Positions 10,942 through 19,642 of a stretch of DNA of 35,679 nucleotides are shown here, one piece after another. The position numbers were made by a program, and so were the translations under genes. Position 1 is the first letter of the stretch. Every line of letters begins with the position of its first letter. The DNA is taken from NCBI RefSeq assembly GCF_001996005.1, contig NZ_MUFB01000001.1, positions 1 through 35,679 of the forward strand, given 5' to 3'. Origin of the DNA: Salinivibrio siamensis. GTDB taxonomy: Bacteria; Pseudomonadota; Gammaproteobacteria; Enterobacterales; Vibrionaceae. Below the pieces are notes generated by a model that did no database searches, was not told where the DNA came from, and saw only the letters and a list, made by a program, of their open reading frames with translations.

Positions 10942-12297
10942 TTAAAGTCGGGCGAAGTCGTTAAACAATGCCACTGCCATTACCATCATCAACACGGCAG
11001 CGCCGATTCGATACCCAAAGTCCTGCACACGCTCCGATACCGGTCGCCGTGTGACAGCCTCAATCCCAAAGAACAGCAAATGGCCGCCATCCAATACGGG
11101 CAGAGGGAGTAAATTGATAATGCCTAGGTTCACACTAATCAGTGCCATAAACCCTAAAAATGAGATCAGCCCGATCTCCGCGGTCATCCCCGCGCCTTTT
11201 GCTATCGATATTGGGCCACTCAAGTTATTCACCCCAACATCGCCGGTAATCAGTTTTTTGATCATATTGACCGTCATACTGATCACTTGGCCTGTTTTCC
11301 CCACTGCCTCCGGTATCGCTGCGAATGGTCCATACTGTTGGGTGAATCGATATGACTCGGGCCACTCGTCCATTTGTGGCGCAATGCCAGCATAGCCTGT
11401 GACCTCACCATGACTGCGACGCGCATCCGGCGTTAATACCACAGATTGACGCTGCCCCTGTCGCAATATTGTCAGCGACAGGGTTTGGTCTGGGCTCGCT
11501 TTAATCACCTCGACCAAGCGCTGCCATGACGACAGCTCGGTATCAGCCACTGCAATAATTTTGTCGCCTTGCTTGAGACCCGCTTGCTCTGCCGCGCTTC
11601 CTTCTACCACTTGCGCGATCGATAAAGTAATCGCAGGGCGATAGGGGGTGATCCCCAGCGTCGTCAGAGGTGATTGGTGCTCTGGGTCAAATTGCCATTG
11701 GCGTAAATCCAGTTGATAGTCTCTGCCATAACTGGACGTTGGGCTCGGTTTGGCGGTGAGGGTCATGCTCTCATCACCAATGTGACCAATCAACGCAAAA
11801 TTAACAGCTTGCCAATCAGCGGTTTCGACGCCTGAAACCTGGGTTAGTTCCATACCTGGTTCAATTCCCGCTTCTGCCGCGATCGAATTGGGTGCAATTT
11901 CACCAATCACAGGTTTGACGGCAGGAACACCTATCATCATCACCAGCCAGTATGCAAAAACGGCAAATACGAAATTAGCGATGGGGCCAGCGGCAACAAT
12001 AGCACTGCGCTGCCACAAAGGCTGGTTGTTAAATGCGCGTGGTTTATCGGCATCCGGCACCGCTTCGATGCGCTCGTCCAGCATTTTGACATAGCCGCCA
12101 AGGGGGATCGCGGCAATCACATATTCGGTGCCATCCTTACCAAGTTTCCGCCACAATGCGCGACCAAAACCAATGGAAAAGCGCTCCACTTTCACGCCAC
12201 AACGGCGAGCCACCCAAAAATGGCCGAACTCGTGAATCGCAACCAGTATGCCCAACGCGACGATAAACGCCGTTGCATTCCATAGAAACCCGCTCAT
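10942..12297 (-). CDS. rseP: Site-2 zinc metalloprotease RseP
   Basis: RseP is an inner-membrane protease that makes the second cut in the anti-sigma factor RseA, releasing sigma-E when outer-membrane protein folding fails. The 451-residue protein has the zinc motif HEFGH with H22, E23 and H26 in its first membrane segment and the distal LDGGH motif with D403 near the end (E. coli D402). Two PDZ domains lie between about residues 120 and 310 ([11 protein letters not shown] and [11 protein letters not shown] are their binding-loop regions). Four membrane segments are expected. The ATG overlaps the dxr stop by 4 nt (ATGA). Being next to bamA and skp, it links envelope stress sensing to barrel assembly. 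Confidence 0.98.
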   Translation of the reverse strand: MSGFLWNATAFIVALGILVAIHEFGHFWVARRCGVKVERFSIGFGRALWRKLGKDGTEYVIAAIPLGGYVKMLDERIEAVPDADKPRAFNNQPLWQRSAIVAAGPIANFVFAVFAYWLVMMIGVPAVKPVIGEIAPNSIAAEAGIEPGMELTQVSGVETADWQAVNFALIGHIGDESMTLTAKPSPTSSYGRDYQLDLRQWQFDPEHQSPLTTLGITPYRPAITLSIAQVVEGSAAEQAGLKQGDKIIAVADTELSSWQRLVEVIKASPDQTLSLTILRQGQRQSVVLTPDARRSHGEVTGYAGIAPQMDEWPESYRFTQQYGPFAAIPEAVGKTGQVISMTVNMIKKLITGDVGVNNLSGPISIAKGAGMTAEIGLISFLGFMALISVNLGIINLLPLPVLDGGHLLFFGIEAVTRRPVSERVQDFGYRIGAAVLMMVMAVALFNDFARL

Positions 12298-13490
12298 GGT
12301 GCCACCTTAGCAATCTGCTCATTTGCAGTGATGCGCGCTATTCTATCCAGCTCAAATAAGCAATCCAAGCTTGTTGGCGTAGGAAGCGAGGACTGGGTCA
12401 AAACCTGTTCATTGATACGCGCAATATCCATAAACCCGATTTTTCCTGCCAAAAAGGCTGCCACCGCCTGTTCGTTGGCCGCATTCAAGCTCGTCGTCGC
12501 CGCTTGTCCTTGCTCGCAGGCCGCGATCGCGAGCGATAAGCAGGGATAACGTCGAGCATCCGGTGCCATAAAGGTAAATTCGCCAATTTGGGTAAAATCC
12601 AGCGGCGCAACGGAGGCATGAACACGCTCAGGGTACCCCATCGCATGAGCAATAGGGGTACACATATCTGGCGTCCCTAATTGTGCTAACACCGAGCCGT
12701 CACACATTTGCACCATGGAGTGGATCACTGACTGAGGATGGATCACCACCTCTAGCTGTTCAGGCTTGGCGTTGAATAACCAACGCGCTTCTATGTATTC
12801 CAAGCCTTTATTCATCATGGTGGCTGAGTCGACTGAGATTTTAGGGCCCATCGACCAGTTCGGATGTGTGACTGCCTCTTCGACGCTCACACTGGCAAGA
12901 CTTTGCGGATCGCGATAACGGAACGGGCCACCAGAGCCGGTTAACAGGATTTTGCTGACCCCCGCGGCATGAAGATCGCAACGCCCAGGTGTGTGTTGAA
13001 CCGCCTGCGGCAAGCATTGAAAAATGGCATTGTGTTCACTGTCGATAGGGAGCAGCTCGGCGCCATATTGATAAACGGCATCAATAAAGAACTGTCCAGA
13101 CATCACTAAGGCTTCTTTATTGGCAAGCAGAACACGTTTGCCCGCCTTCACCGCCGCCATGGTCGAGGATAACCCTGCCGCCCCGACCACGGCAGCCATC
13201 ACCATATCTACCTCAGGTAGCGAAGCCAGTTGACACAGCCCCTCCTCTCCAGCAAGCACCTCGGTAGCTAGGCCTTTGCTCGCGAGTCTTTTTCTGAGCT
13301 GCTGAGCCGCGTCGTGGTCGGCCATCGCCGCATAAGCGGGCTGCCAATAAAGACACAAAGCGGTCATTTTTTCCACATTGGTATGGGCAGCCAGTGCCAC
13401 TACCTCATACTGCTCAGGGTTCGCTTCAACCACTTTCAATGTGCTTGAACCAATCGAACCTGTCGCGCCTAACACGGTGATTTTTTGCAT
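12294..13490 (-). CDS. dxr: 1-deoxy-D-xylulose-5-phosphate reductoisomerase
   Basis: Dxr (IspC) converts DXP to MEP with NADPH, the committed step of the non-mevalonate isoprenoid pathway. The pathway feeds the undecaprenyl synthesis of uppS two genes upstream. The N-terminal NADPH fold shows [13 protein letters not shown]. The metal and substrate site has D150 and E152 in IDSEHN. The flexible-loop region and [13 protein letters not shown] are also present. The ATG at 13490 gives 398 residues, equal to E. coli. An in-frame GTG at 13508, right after the cdsA stop, would add MKRVVE and is less likely. The position after cdsA rather than directly after frr follows Vibrio rather than E. coli order. 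Confidence 0.97.
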   Translation of the reverse strand: MQKITVLGATGSIGSSTLKVVEANPEQYEVVALAAHTNVEKMTALCLYWQPAYAAMADHDAAQQLRKRLASKGLATEVLAGEEGLCQLASLPEVDMVMAAVVGAAGLSSTMAAVKAGKRVLLANKEALVMSGQFFIDAVYQYGAELLPIDSEHNAIFQCLPQAVQHTPGRCDLHAAGVSKILLTGSGGPFRYRDPQSLASVSVEEAVTHPNWSMGPKISVDSATMMNKGLEYIEARWLFNAKPEQLEVVIHPQSVIHSMVQMCDGSVLAQLGTPDMCTPIAHAMGYPERVHASVAPLDFTQIGEFTFMAPDARRYPCLSLAIAACEQGQAATTSLNAANEQAVAAFLAGKIGFMDIARINEQVLTQSSLPTPTSLDCLFELDRIARITANEQIAKVAP

Positions 13491-13508
13491 TTCAACGACT
13501 CGTTTCAC

Positions 13509-14360
13509 TTAATTCGCAAACGCGAAGTACAACACGGTAAAAACAGGGAATGCCGCCGTCAGACTATCAATACGATCGAGAATGCCGCCGTGACCGGGCA
13601 GCAGGTTCCCGCTGTCTTTAATCCCTGCCACACGCTTAAACATGCTTTCCGCGAGATCCCCCAATACCGACGCAAGGGCCGTCACCATTGCAATCGCCAA
13701 CAAGATACCGAGGTTGGCAAAATGCAGCTCGAGGACATGGGCGCCAAGCCAGGTCACACCAACCGCTGCGGAAAGTCCACCCAGCAACCCCTCTAGGGTT
13801 TTATTGGGGCTCACCGCCGGTGCCATTTTGTGTTTGCCAAACTTCTTTCCGGCAAAGTAAGCACCGCTATCCGCACACCAAACCAGCACAAACACCAGCA
13901 GTACTAATTTAGCGCCGTAGTAAGTGGAAAACTGATAATCCGCTGCACGCAATAACAATACACTCCACATAAAAGGAAGCATGGTGAGCAGACCAAACAC
14001 CAGGCGAAGTAGTTTGCTATGGGTCCAATAGCTGCCTGAGCGTGGGAATGCGAGCACGAGGACAGTGGCAAACAGCCACCAAGCAGCGCCTGTTGCAGCG
14101 ACCGCAAAAGGCGGTAAACGTACGTGCCCCAATGCCATGGCGTCAAAAGGGAGAGCAAACAGAGACAATGCCAACGCAGCAGCGGGAATGATAAAAGTAA
14201 GCAGTCGTGACGACGCTGAAACAAATTGCGTCCACTCCCAAAGTCCAATAAGCGTGACGACCGCTATCGCTGCCACAAAAGCAGGAAACGGTAAGTAGAA
14301 GACGCCCGCGACCACTAACGGGACTAAAAAGGCCGCGGTTAAAACTCGTTGTTTGAGCAA
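13509..14360 (-). CDS. cdsA: Phosphatidate cytidylyltransferase (TTG start)
   Basis: CdsA is the inner-membrane CDP-diacylglycerol synthase. It activates phosphatidic acid with CTP for all later phospholipid synthesis. The 283-residue protein (E. coli 285) is strongly hydrophobic with about eight membrane segments. It carries the family signature near the C-terminus (SVLGDLAESMFKRVAGIKDS, then GHGGILDRIDSL). The first codon is TTG, with AGGA a few bases upstream, and no ATG gives a better family match. It follows uppS by 15 nt and is followed immediately by dxr. Confidence 0.96.
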   Translation of the reverse strand: MLKQRVLTAAFLVPLVVAGVFYLPFPAFVAAIAVVTLIGLWEWTQFVSASSRLLTFIIPAAALALSLFALPFDAMALGHVRLPPFAVAATGAAWWLFATVLVLAFPRSGSYWTHSKLLRLVFGLLTMLPFMWSVLLLRAADYQFSTYYGAKLVLLVFVLVWCADSGAYFAGKKFGKHKMAPAVSPNKTLEGLLGGLSAAVGVTWLGAHVLELHFANLGILLAIAMVTALASVLGDLAESMFKRVAGIKDSGNLLPGHGGILDRIDSLTAAFPVFTVLYFAFAN

Positions 14361-14375
14361 ACTGATTCCTCGTGG

Positions 14376-15146
14376 TTACTTATCCGTGGTTATCATGGCT
14401 TTTATTTGCTCGCCCGTGCAGCCGAACCGTCGTTCTCGGTTGACGTACCAAGCCACAGCATCATACAAACTCTGTTCGTTGAAGTCCGGCCAATACTGCT
14501 CGGTAAAACACAGCTCGGCATAAGCGGCTTGCCATAAAATAAAATTACTGATGCGGCACTCTCCGCTGGTGCGGATCATCAAATCCACATCCGGTAAGTC
14601 AGCCAGCATCAAATAGCGAGCAATATCTTGCTCACCGATATCGTTCGGTTGCAACTGCCCTGCCGCGACTTCTTCGGCCACTCGGCGCGTTGCTTGGGTA
14701 ATATCCCACTGCCCACCATAGTTAGCAGCAATATTGAGTACTAAACGGTCATTATCGGCCGTTAGGGCTTCGGCTTCGGCGATTTTGGCCTGCAGTGACG
14801 GGCTAAAGCGAGAGGTATCACCGATGATGCGTAATTGCACCCCATGACTGTCGAGTCGTTTGACCTCACGAGAAAGCACATTGATAAACAGCTCCATCAA
14901 TACACTCACTTCGTCTTCAGGGCGACGCCAATTCTCACTGCTAAACGCAAATAACGTCAGGGCTTTTACCCCTAGTTCAGACGCGGCTTTCACCGTTTTA
15001 CGCACCGCTTTTACACCCGCCTTATGTCCAAACACACGGGCTTTGCCTCGTGCCTTAGCCCAACGCCCATTGCCATCCATGATCACGGCAATGTGCTGCG
15101 GTAAAGCGGCAGACTCGAGCTGCGCATCAAGAGACTGGGAACTCAT
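14376..15146 (-). CDS. uppS: Undecaprenyl diphosphate synthase (ditrans,polycis)
   Basis: UppS (IspU) adds eight isopentenyl units to farnesyl diphosphate to make C55 undecaprenyl diphosphate, the lipid carrier for peptidoglycan and O-antigen. The 256-residue protein (E. coli 253) has [17 protein letters not shown] with the catalytic Asp at D24, [11 protein letters not shown], and the C-terminal [18 protein letters not shown]. The ATG at 15146 is preceded by AAGGAG at 5 nt. A longer frame starting at 15182 would begin inside the upstream terminator hairpin and is rejected. A terminator separates it from frr, so it may have its own promoter or depend on read-through. Confidence 0.97.
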   Translation of the reverse strand: MSSQSLDAQLESAALPQHIAVIMDGNGRWAKARGKARVFGHKAGVKAVRKTVKAASELGVKALTLFAFSSENWRRPEDEVSVLMELFINVLSREVKRLDSHGVQLRIIGDTSRFSPSLQAKIAEAEALTADNDRLVLNIAANYGGQWDITQATRRVAEEVAAGQLQPNDIGEQDIARYLMLADLPDVDLMIRTSGECRISNFILWQAAYAELCFTEQYWPDFNEQSLYDAVAWYVNRERRFGCTGEQIKAMITTDK

Positions 15147-15160
15147 GTTTCTCCTTGGCA

Positions 15161-15194
15161 AATAAAAAGCGCTGTACTGCACGCACAGCGCTTT
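15161..15194 (-). terminator. Rho-independent terminator after frr
   Basis: On the minus strand a perfect 10-bp stem (AAAGCGCTGT / ACAGCGCTTT) with a 9-nt loop is followed by a U-rich tail (TTTTTATTT). This is a good intrinsic terminator placed between frr and uppS. It would separate the translation genes (rpsB to frr) from the envelope genes, at least partly. Confidence 0.8.
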
Positions 15195-15221
15195 AGCATC
15201 GGCGGTAAAGTCTAATGAGAT

Positions 15222-15779
15222 TTAGACTTCCATCAACTCTTTTTCTTTTGCATCAAGAAGTGCATCAACATTCTTGACCGCTTCGTCAGTCAACTTTTGA
15301 ATGTCATCTTGCGCACGACGCTCATCATCTTCAGAGATTTCTTTGTCTTTAAGCAGCGCCTTAAGCTCATTGTTAGCGTCGCGGCGAATATTACGAATTG
15401 CCACACGGCCTTGCTCGCCTTCGGCACGCACCACTTTCACCATATCTTTACGGCGCTCTTCAGTCAGTGGCGGCAAAGGAACACGGATCACGGTGCCTGC
15501 AGAGGCTGGGTTGAGGCCCAAGTCTGAGGTCATGATTGCTTTTTCAACCGCTTGTGTCACTTGCTTGTCGTACACGCTAATCGCCAACGTACGCGCATCT
15601 TCCGCCACGATAGAGGCGAGCTGATTCAAGGGGGTCGGCGCACCGTAGTACTCAACCGTGATCCCTTCAAGCAAACTCGGGTGGGCACGGCCTGTGCGCA
15701 ATTTACCTAGCGTGTGTTTTAGCGCCTCTACACTTTTATCCATACGCGATTTCGCGTCGTCTTTTATGTCATTAATCAC
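15222..15779 (-). CDS. frr: Ribosome recycling factor (GTG start)
   Basis: Frr works with EF-G to split the ribosome after termination so that it can be reused. The protein has 185 residues, the E. coli length. It shows the three-helix-bundle and beta-domain hallmarks, including [55 protein letters not shown] and [19 protein letters not shown]. The start is GTG, with AAGGA 7 nt upstream. It follows pyrH by 53 nt. Confidence 0.98.
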   Translation of the reverse strand: MINDIKDDAKSRMDKSVEALKHTLGKLRTGRAHPSLLEGITVEYYGAPTPLNQLASIVAEDARTLAISVYDKQVTQAVEKAIMTSDLGLNPASAGTVIRVPLPPLTEERRKDMVKVVRAEGEQGRVAIRNIRRDANNELKALLKDKEISEDDERRAQDDIQKLTDEAVKNVDALLDAKEKELMEV

Positions 15780-15832
15780 GGGAGTATCCTTGCGATTGAA
15801 TTAGTTTGTAAGATTATGCCACCGATACCGGC

Positions 15833-16561
15833 TTAGCTGTTAGTGATCAAAGTGCCTTCTGCCTCGCCCATCACGACACGGCGTAATGCACCTGGCTTGT
15901 TCATATTAAAGACACGAAGTGGCAGCTTATGATCGCGTGCTAACGTAAATGCGGCCAAATCCATCACTTTCAACTCTTTTTCTAAAACATCTTGGTATGT
16001 TAGCGAGTCATAAAGCGTTGCATCCGGGTTTTTGGTTGGGTCATCGCTGTAAACCCCATCGACCTTGGTTGCTTTGATCACAATATCAGATTCAATTTCA
16101 ATACCGCGTAAGCACGCCGCCGAATCCGTGGTGAAGAAAGGGTTACCTGTCCCGGCGGAGAATATCACCACGCGACCATTGCGAAGCTGGCTAATCGCTT
16201 CTGCCCAATTGTAGCTATCACACACGCCATTCAAGGGAATGGCTGACATCACTCGCGCGTTCACATAGGCACGATGAAGTGCGTCACGCATTGCCAATCC
16301 GTTCATCACGGTGGCTAACATACCCATGTGATCGCCCACAACACGGTTCATTCCCGCCTCAGCAAGACCAGCACCCCGGAATAGATTACCGCCGCCGATA
16401 ACCAAACCCACTTGAACACCCAGCTCGACCAGTTCTTTGATTTCTTGTGCCATGCGATCTAGCACGGCGGGATCAATCCCGAATCCATCATCGCCCTGCA
16501 GGGCTTCACCGCTAAGTTTAAGTAAAATTCGTTGATAAGCTGGCTTAGGATTTGTAGTCAT
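15833..16561 (-). CDS. pyrH: Uridylate kinase
   Basis: PyrH phosphorylates UMP to UDP and is a hexameric amino-acid-kinase-fold enzyme, activated by GTP and inhibited by UTP in enterobacteria. The 242-residue protein (E. coli 241) shows [13 protein letters not shown] (phosphate binding), [28 protein letters not shown], and [18 protein letters not shown]. It ends in the conserved GTLI. It sits between tsf and frr, the near-universal order, and the start is preceded by AAAGG. Confidence 0.98.
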   Translation of the reverse strand: MTTNPKPAYQRILLKLSGEALQGDDGFGIDPAVLDRMAQEIKELVELGVQVGLVIGGGNLFRGAGLAEAGMNRVVGDHMGMLATVMNGLAMRDALHRAYVNARVMSAIPLNGVCDSYNWAEAISQLRNGRVVIFSAGTGNPFFTTDSAACLRGIEIESDIVIKATKVDGVYSDDPTKNPDATLYDSLTYQDVLEKELKVMDLAAFTLARDHKLPLRVFNMNKPGALRRVVMGEAEGTLITNS

Positions 16562-16607
16562 TTCACTACCTTTCTATTAGGCACTAGTTAGGGAAGAAGG
16601 TTATGGA

Positions 16608-16631
16608 AGACCGCGGCGAGCACCGCGGTCT
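16608..16631 (-). other. Hairpin between tsf and pyrH
   Basis: A perfect 9-bp GC-rich stem (AGACCGCGG / CCGCGGTCT) with a 6-nt loop follows the tsf stop on the minus strand. No U-tract follows it on that strand (TTCCATAACC), so it is not a clean intrinsic terminator. It may protect the rpsB-tsf message from 3' exonucleases. Confidence 0.5.
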
Positions 16632-16643
16632 GAGTCAGAAAAA

Positions 16644-17486
16644 TTAGCTTTGTTGTGCCGCAGCAACTTCTGCAGCAAAGTCTACTTCTTCTTTCTCGAT
16701 GCCTTCGCCCACTTCAAAGCGGATGAAGTCGGTCACTTCGGCACCTTTCTCTTTCAGCATTTGGCCCACAGTTTGTGATGGGTCCATGACGAATGCTTGA
16801 CCCGTCAGAGAAATTTCACCGGTGAATTTCTTCATGCGGCCAGCAACCATTTTCTCTGCGATGTCAGCAGGCTTGCCTGATTCCATTGCGATATCAACCT
16901 GAATTTGCTTCTCTTTCTCTACCACGTCGGCAGGTACATCTTCAGGGTTAACATAGTCAGGCTTAGACGCTGCAATGTGCATAGCCACGTGCTTGATGGT
17001 TTCTTCGTCCGCTTTTGCCGCAACGATAACACCGATGCGACCGCCGTGACGGTAAGAACCCACTTTCTCGCCTTCGATGAATGAAACACGACGGATATCC
17101 ATGTTTTCACCGATTTTCGCGACCAGATCAGCACGCTGCTGTTCAAATTTTTCTTTCAGCGCGTCGATTTCAAGGCCTTCAGCCAGTGCAGTTTCAGCAA
17201 CTTGATCAGCAAATTCCGCGAAGTTTGCGTCTTTTGCAACGAAGTCAGTTTCACAGTTGATCTCAACGATCGCTGCTTTGCCTTCGTTTTCTTTCACTAG
17301 GATCACACCTTCAGCAGCAACACGGCCAGCTTTTTTCGCTGCTTTTGCCGCACCGCTCTTACGCATGTTCTCGATTGCCACTTCGATATCTGCGTTCGCT
17401 TCAACCAGTGCTTTTTTACATTCCATCATGCCAGCGCCAGTGCGCTCGCGAAGTTCTTTAACCAGGGCAGCGGTAACAGTTGCCAT
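16644..17486 (-). CDS. tsf: Elongation factor Ts
   Basis: EF-Ts is the guanine-nucleotide exchange factor for EF-Tu. The 280-residue protein (E. coli 283) has the N-terminal module ([19 protein letters not shown]), the core motif ETDFVAKD that inserts into EF-Tu, GGRIGVIV and the C-terminal module ([20 protein letters not shown]). It follows rpsB with a strong hairpin between, so its expression relative to S2 is probably set by partial termination. Confidence 0.99.
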   Translation of the reverse strand: MATVTAALVKELRERTGAGMMECKKALVEANADIEVAIENMRKSGAAKAAKKAGRVAAEGVILVKENEGKAAIVEINCETDFVAKDANFAEFADQVAETALAEGLEIDALKEKFEQQRADLVAKIGENMDIRRVSFIEGEKVGSYRHGGRIGVIVAAKADEETIKHVAMHIAASKPDYVNPEDVPADVVEKEKQIQVDIAMESGKPADIAEKMVAGRMKKFTGEISLTGQAFVMDPSQTVGQMLKEKGAEVTDFIRFEVGEGIEKEEVDFAAEVAAAQQS

Positions 17487-17515
17487 TGTTCAATCCTCGA
17501 TTCGAAACTATTTGG

Positions 17516-17548
17516 GTAAAAAACAGGGGCCCGAAATCGGCCCCTGCT
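17516..17548 (-). terminator. Attenuating terminator between rpsB and tsf
   Basis: On the minus strand a strong 8-bp stem (CAGGGGCC / GGCCCCTG) at 17524-17546, with a 7-nt loop, is followed directly by TTTTTT. This has the form of an intrinsic terminator. Because tsf lies just downstream and is co-transcribed with rpsB in relatives, it probably works as a partial terminator that lowers tsf relative to rpsB. Confidence 0.8.
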
Positions 17549-17618
17549 AACCATACTTAGCTTACAGCATGAAAGATGACACGCTGATGGCTAAGAACGC
17601 TCACAAGGAGCTGTCGTC

Positions 17619-18347
17619 TTATTCAGCGACTTCAACCAGCTCGTCTTCTGCTTGCGCAACGATGTCTTGGCTACGGCCTTCTTTGTAAGCGTCAGACGCG
17701 GCATTCAGGTAAAGCTGGATAGCGCGGATTGCGTCATCGTTACCTGGAATGACGTGGTCAACGCCGTCTGGGTTAGAGTTAGTATCTACCACTGCAAATA
17801 CTGGGATACCCAGGTTGTTCGCTTCTTTGATGGCAATGTGCTCGTGATCCGCATCGATAACGAACATTGCATCAGGCAGGCCGTTCATGTTCTTGATACC
17901 ACCCAGTGATTTGTCGAGCTTTTCCATCTCACGGGTGTACATCAGTGCTTCTTTCTTGGTCAGCTTCTCAAACGTACCGTCAGTAGACTGAGTTTCCAGG
18001 TCTTTCAGACGCTTGATAGATGTACGAACGGTTTTCCAGTTAGTGAGCATGCCGCCCAACCAACGGTTGCTTACATAAAACTGCTCGCAGTTTTCTGCTG
18101 CCGCTTTTACCGCTTCGCTTGCTGCGCGCTTAGTACCAACGAACAGGACTTTACCTTTACGCTCACCGATTTTTGACAGTTCAGCCAAAGAATCGTTAAA
18201 CATTGGTACAGTTTTCTCAAGGTTGATGATGTGCACCTTGTTACGTGAACCAAAGATGAAAGGCTTCATTTTTGGGTTCCAATAACGAGTTTGGTGACCG
18301 AAGTGTACGCCCGCCTTGAGCATGTCGCGCATTGAAACAGTAGCCAT
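17619..18347 (-). CDS. rpsB: 30S ribosomal protein S2
   Basis: S2 is a late-assembling small-subunit protein that binds near the platform and needs S1 nearby. The 242-residue protein (E. coli 241) starts [20 protein letters not shown] and carries [38 protein letters not shown] and [30 protein letters not shown] precedes the ATG. It is the first gene of the minus-strand cluster and has a long leader that probably carries its autoregulatory site. Confidence 0.99.
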   Translation of the reverse strand: MATVSMRDMLKAGVHFGHQTRYWNPKMKPFIFGSRNKVHIINLEKTVPMFNDSLAELSKIGERKGKVLFVGTKRAASEAVKAAAENCEQFYVSNRWLGGMLTNWKTVRTSIKRLKDLETQSTDGTFEKLTKKEALMYTREMEKLDKSLGGIKNMNGLPDAMFVIDADHEHIAIKEANNLGIPVFAVVDTNSNPDGVDHVIPGNDDAIRAIQLYLNAASDAYKEGRSQDIVAQAEDELVEVAE

Positions 18348-18513
18348 GATAATTTCCTCTTGGGGTTAGGCCTCCACATATCCCATTCACCGACCCGCTT
18401 GAGGGCACCCCGGTTAATGTGTCGATATGTGTGTGATTTAAAATAAAAAGTATTGAGTGAAGACCATCAAACTGAAACCCAGCTCGGCTAGATTGATCAC
18501 AATGACGGTTTTC
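18348..18513 (-). promoter_or_regulatory. rpsB mRNA leader, probable S2 autoregulatory region (t44/tff-like)
   Basis: About 165 nt separate the predicted start of transcription from the rpsB ATG. The E. coli leader is of similar length, was once called the t44 or tff RNA, and is the site where S2 represses its own mRNA. The stretch near the gene (ACATTAACCGGGGTGCCCTC, then AAGCGGGTCGG) can form stem-loops. The role is inferred from position, length and promoter type; I did not fold the RNA. Confidence 0.6.
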
Positions 18514-18531
18514 GGCGCGCTTTATACCACA
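18514..18531 (-). promoter_or_regulatory. rpsB promoter (extended -10, GC-rich discriminator)
   Basis: The minus strand reads TGTGGTATAAAGCGCGCC. It combines an upstream TG-type extension, a TATAAA -10 element and a GCGCGCC discriminator. That is the arrangement known for gammaproteobacterial rpsB promoters and typical of growth-rate and ppGpp-controlled ribosomal promoters. No good -35 hexamer is visible at 17 bp, which fits an extended -10 promoter. Confidence 0.75.
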
Positions 18532-18793
18532 AAAACACCAGCAAAATCCAGCAATATTGCGCATTCGGTCAAGCGTGGTTGCCACTGCATCTCATCGGGA
18601 TCCTGCCCCTTTTGGTTTCCAGAATGCAGATGGCTTGGTACCATAGCGCCACATCATACGGCTGATCACCTCAGTCACTGCGACAAGCGTAGCAGGTCTG
18701 GGCGGCTGTGCTCGATGATACCGAGCGTGAAAAGATCCGGCTCTCGTTCTCATCGTCATCATTGAGCGACCCAAATTAAAGTGAGAAAGCAAA
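18532..18793. other. Intergenic region upstream of map, between divergent rpsB and map
   Basis: The region between the rpsB promoter and the map start has no convincing coding frame in either direction; the short minus-strand frames here are not family-like. It must hold the map promoter and any upstream sequences for rpsB, but I cannot point to a clear -35/-10 pair for map. A small 5-bp dyad (GCTCG / CGAGC) near 18710 is too short to interpret. Confidence 0.5.
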
Positions 18794-19588
18794 ATGACAA
18801 TCCCGATTAAAACAGAAGAAGAAATTGAAAAAATGCGCGTCGCTGGCCGCTTGGCGTCCGACGTGCTCGTCATGCTTGGCGACCATGTAAAACCCGGTAT
18901 CACTACGCGTGAGCTGGATGACATTGCCCACCAATACATGACTGAAGTGCAAGGCACCACGCCGGCTACCTTGGACTACCACGGTTTTCCAAAGTCAATG
19001 TGCACCTCGATTAACCACGTGGTTTGTCACGGCATTCCGAATGATAATGATGTGTTGCAGGATGGCGATATTGTCAATATCGATGTGACCGTGATTAAAG
19101 ATGGCTACCATGGCGATACCTCAAAGATGTTTTTAGTCGGAGAGGTCTCTTTGGAAGACAAACGTCTTTGTCGTGTGACACAAGAAAGTCTCTATCACGC
19201 GATCAAAAAGGTAAAACCGGGGGCTACCGTGGGTGAGCTCGGGACCGCCATTCAAAAATTCATTAAAAATAGCAATACACGCTACTCTATCGTGAAAGAG
19301 TACTGTGGGCATGGCATTGGTGCGAGCTTCCATGAAGACCCTCAAGTGGTGCACTACAAAAATAATGATCGCACTGTACTCAAACCTGGCATGTGCTTCA
19401 CCATTGAGCCTATGATTAATGCAGGTAAATACGGTACCGTGCTCGATGAAGACGACGGCTGGACGGTATACACCATCGACGGTAAAAAATCGGCCCAGTG
19501 GGAGCACACCCTGCTGGTCACTGAGACTGGCGTCGAGGTATTAACGTTGAGAGAGGAAGAAAACCTCCCGCGTTACATCAACCACTAA
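18794..19588 (+). CDS. map: Methionine aminopeptidase, type I
   Basis: Map removes the initiator Met from nascent proteins whose second residue is small. It has 264 residues, equal to E. coli Map. The metal-binding residues of the pita-bread fold are in GDIVNIDVTV, GYHGDTSKMF, GHGIGASFHEDP and CFTIEPMIN, with the last Glu in QWEHTLLVT. It is divergent from rpsB, the standard arrangement. GAGAAAG lies upstream of the ATG. A terminator follows it before glnD. Confidence 0.99.
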   Translation: MTIPIKTEEEIEKMRVAGRLASDVLVMLGDHVKPGITTRELDDIAHQYMTEVQGTTPATLDYHGFPKSMCTSINHVVCHGIPNDNDVLQDGDIVNIDVTVIKDGYHGDTSKMFLVGEVSLEDKRLCRVTQESLYHAIKKVKPGATVGELGTAIQKFIKNSNTRYSIVKEYCGHGIGASFHEDPQVVHYKNNDRTVLKPGMCFTIEPMINAGKYGTVLDEDDGWTVYTIDGKKSAQWEHTLLVTETGVEVLTLREEENLPRYINH

Positions 19589-19598
19589 TCCAACCCTT

Positions 19599-19627
19599 AA
19601 AAGCCGGCTTCGCTCCGGCTTTTTTTT
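19599..19627 (+). terminator. Rho-independent terminator between map and glnD
   Basis: An 8-bp stem (AAAGCCGG / CCGGCTTT) with a 7-nt loop runs into an unbroken T-run of eight. It is a strong intrinsic terminator on the plus strand and ends 16 nt before the glnD start. glnD expression must come from read-through or a promoter inside map. Confidence 0.88.
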
Positions 19628-19642
19628 GCGCAAAGGATCGCC

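Noticed and set aside
10909-10960. Possible sigma-E promoter upstream of bamA
   Set aside because: I could not find a GGAACTT-like -35 with a TCTGA-like -10 at correct spacing in the bamA upstream sequence.
18241-18960. Minus-strand frames of 114 and 122 residues near the rpsB start and map
   Set aside because: One covers the rpsB leader and promoter plus an out-of-frame part of rpsB, the other is opposite map; neither looks like a protein family.
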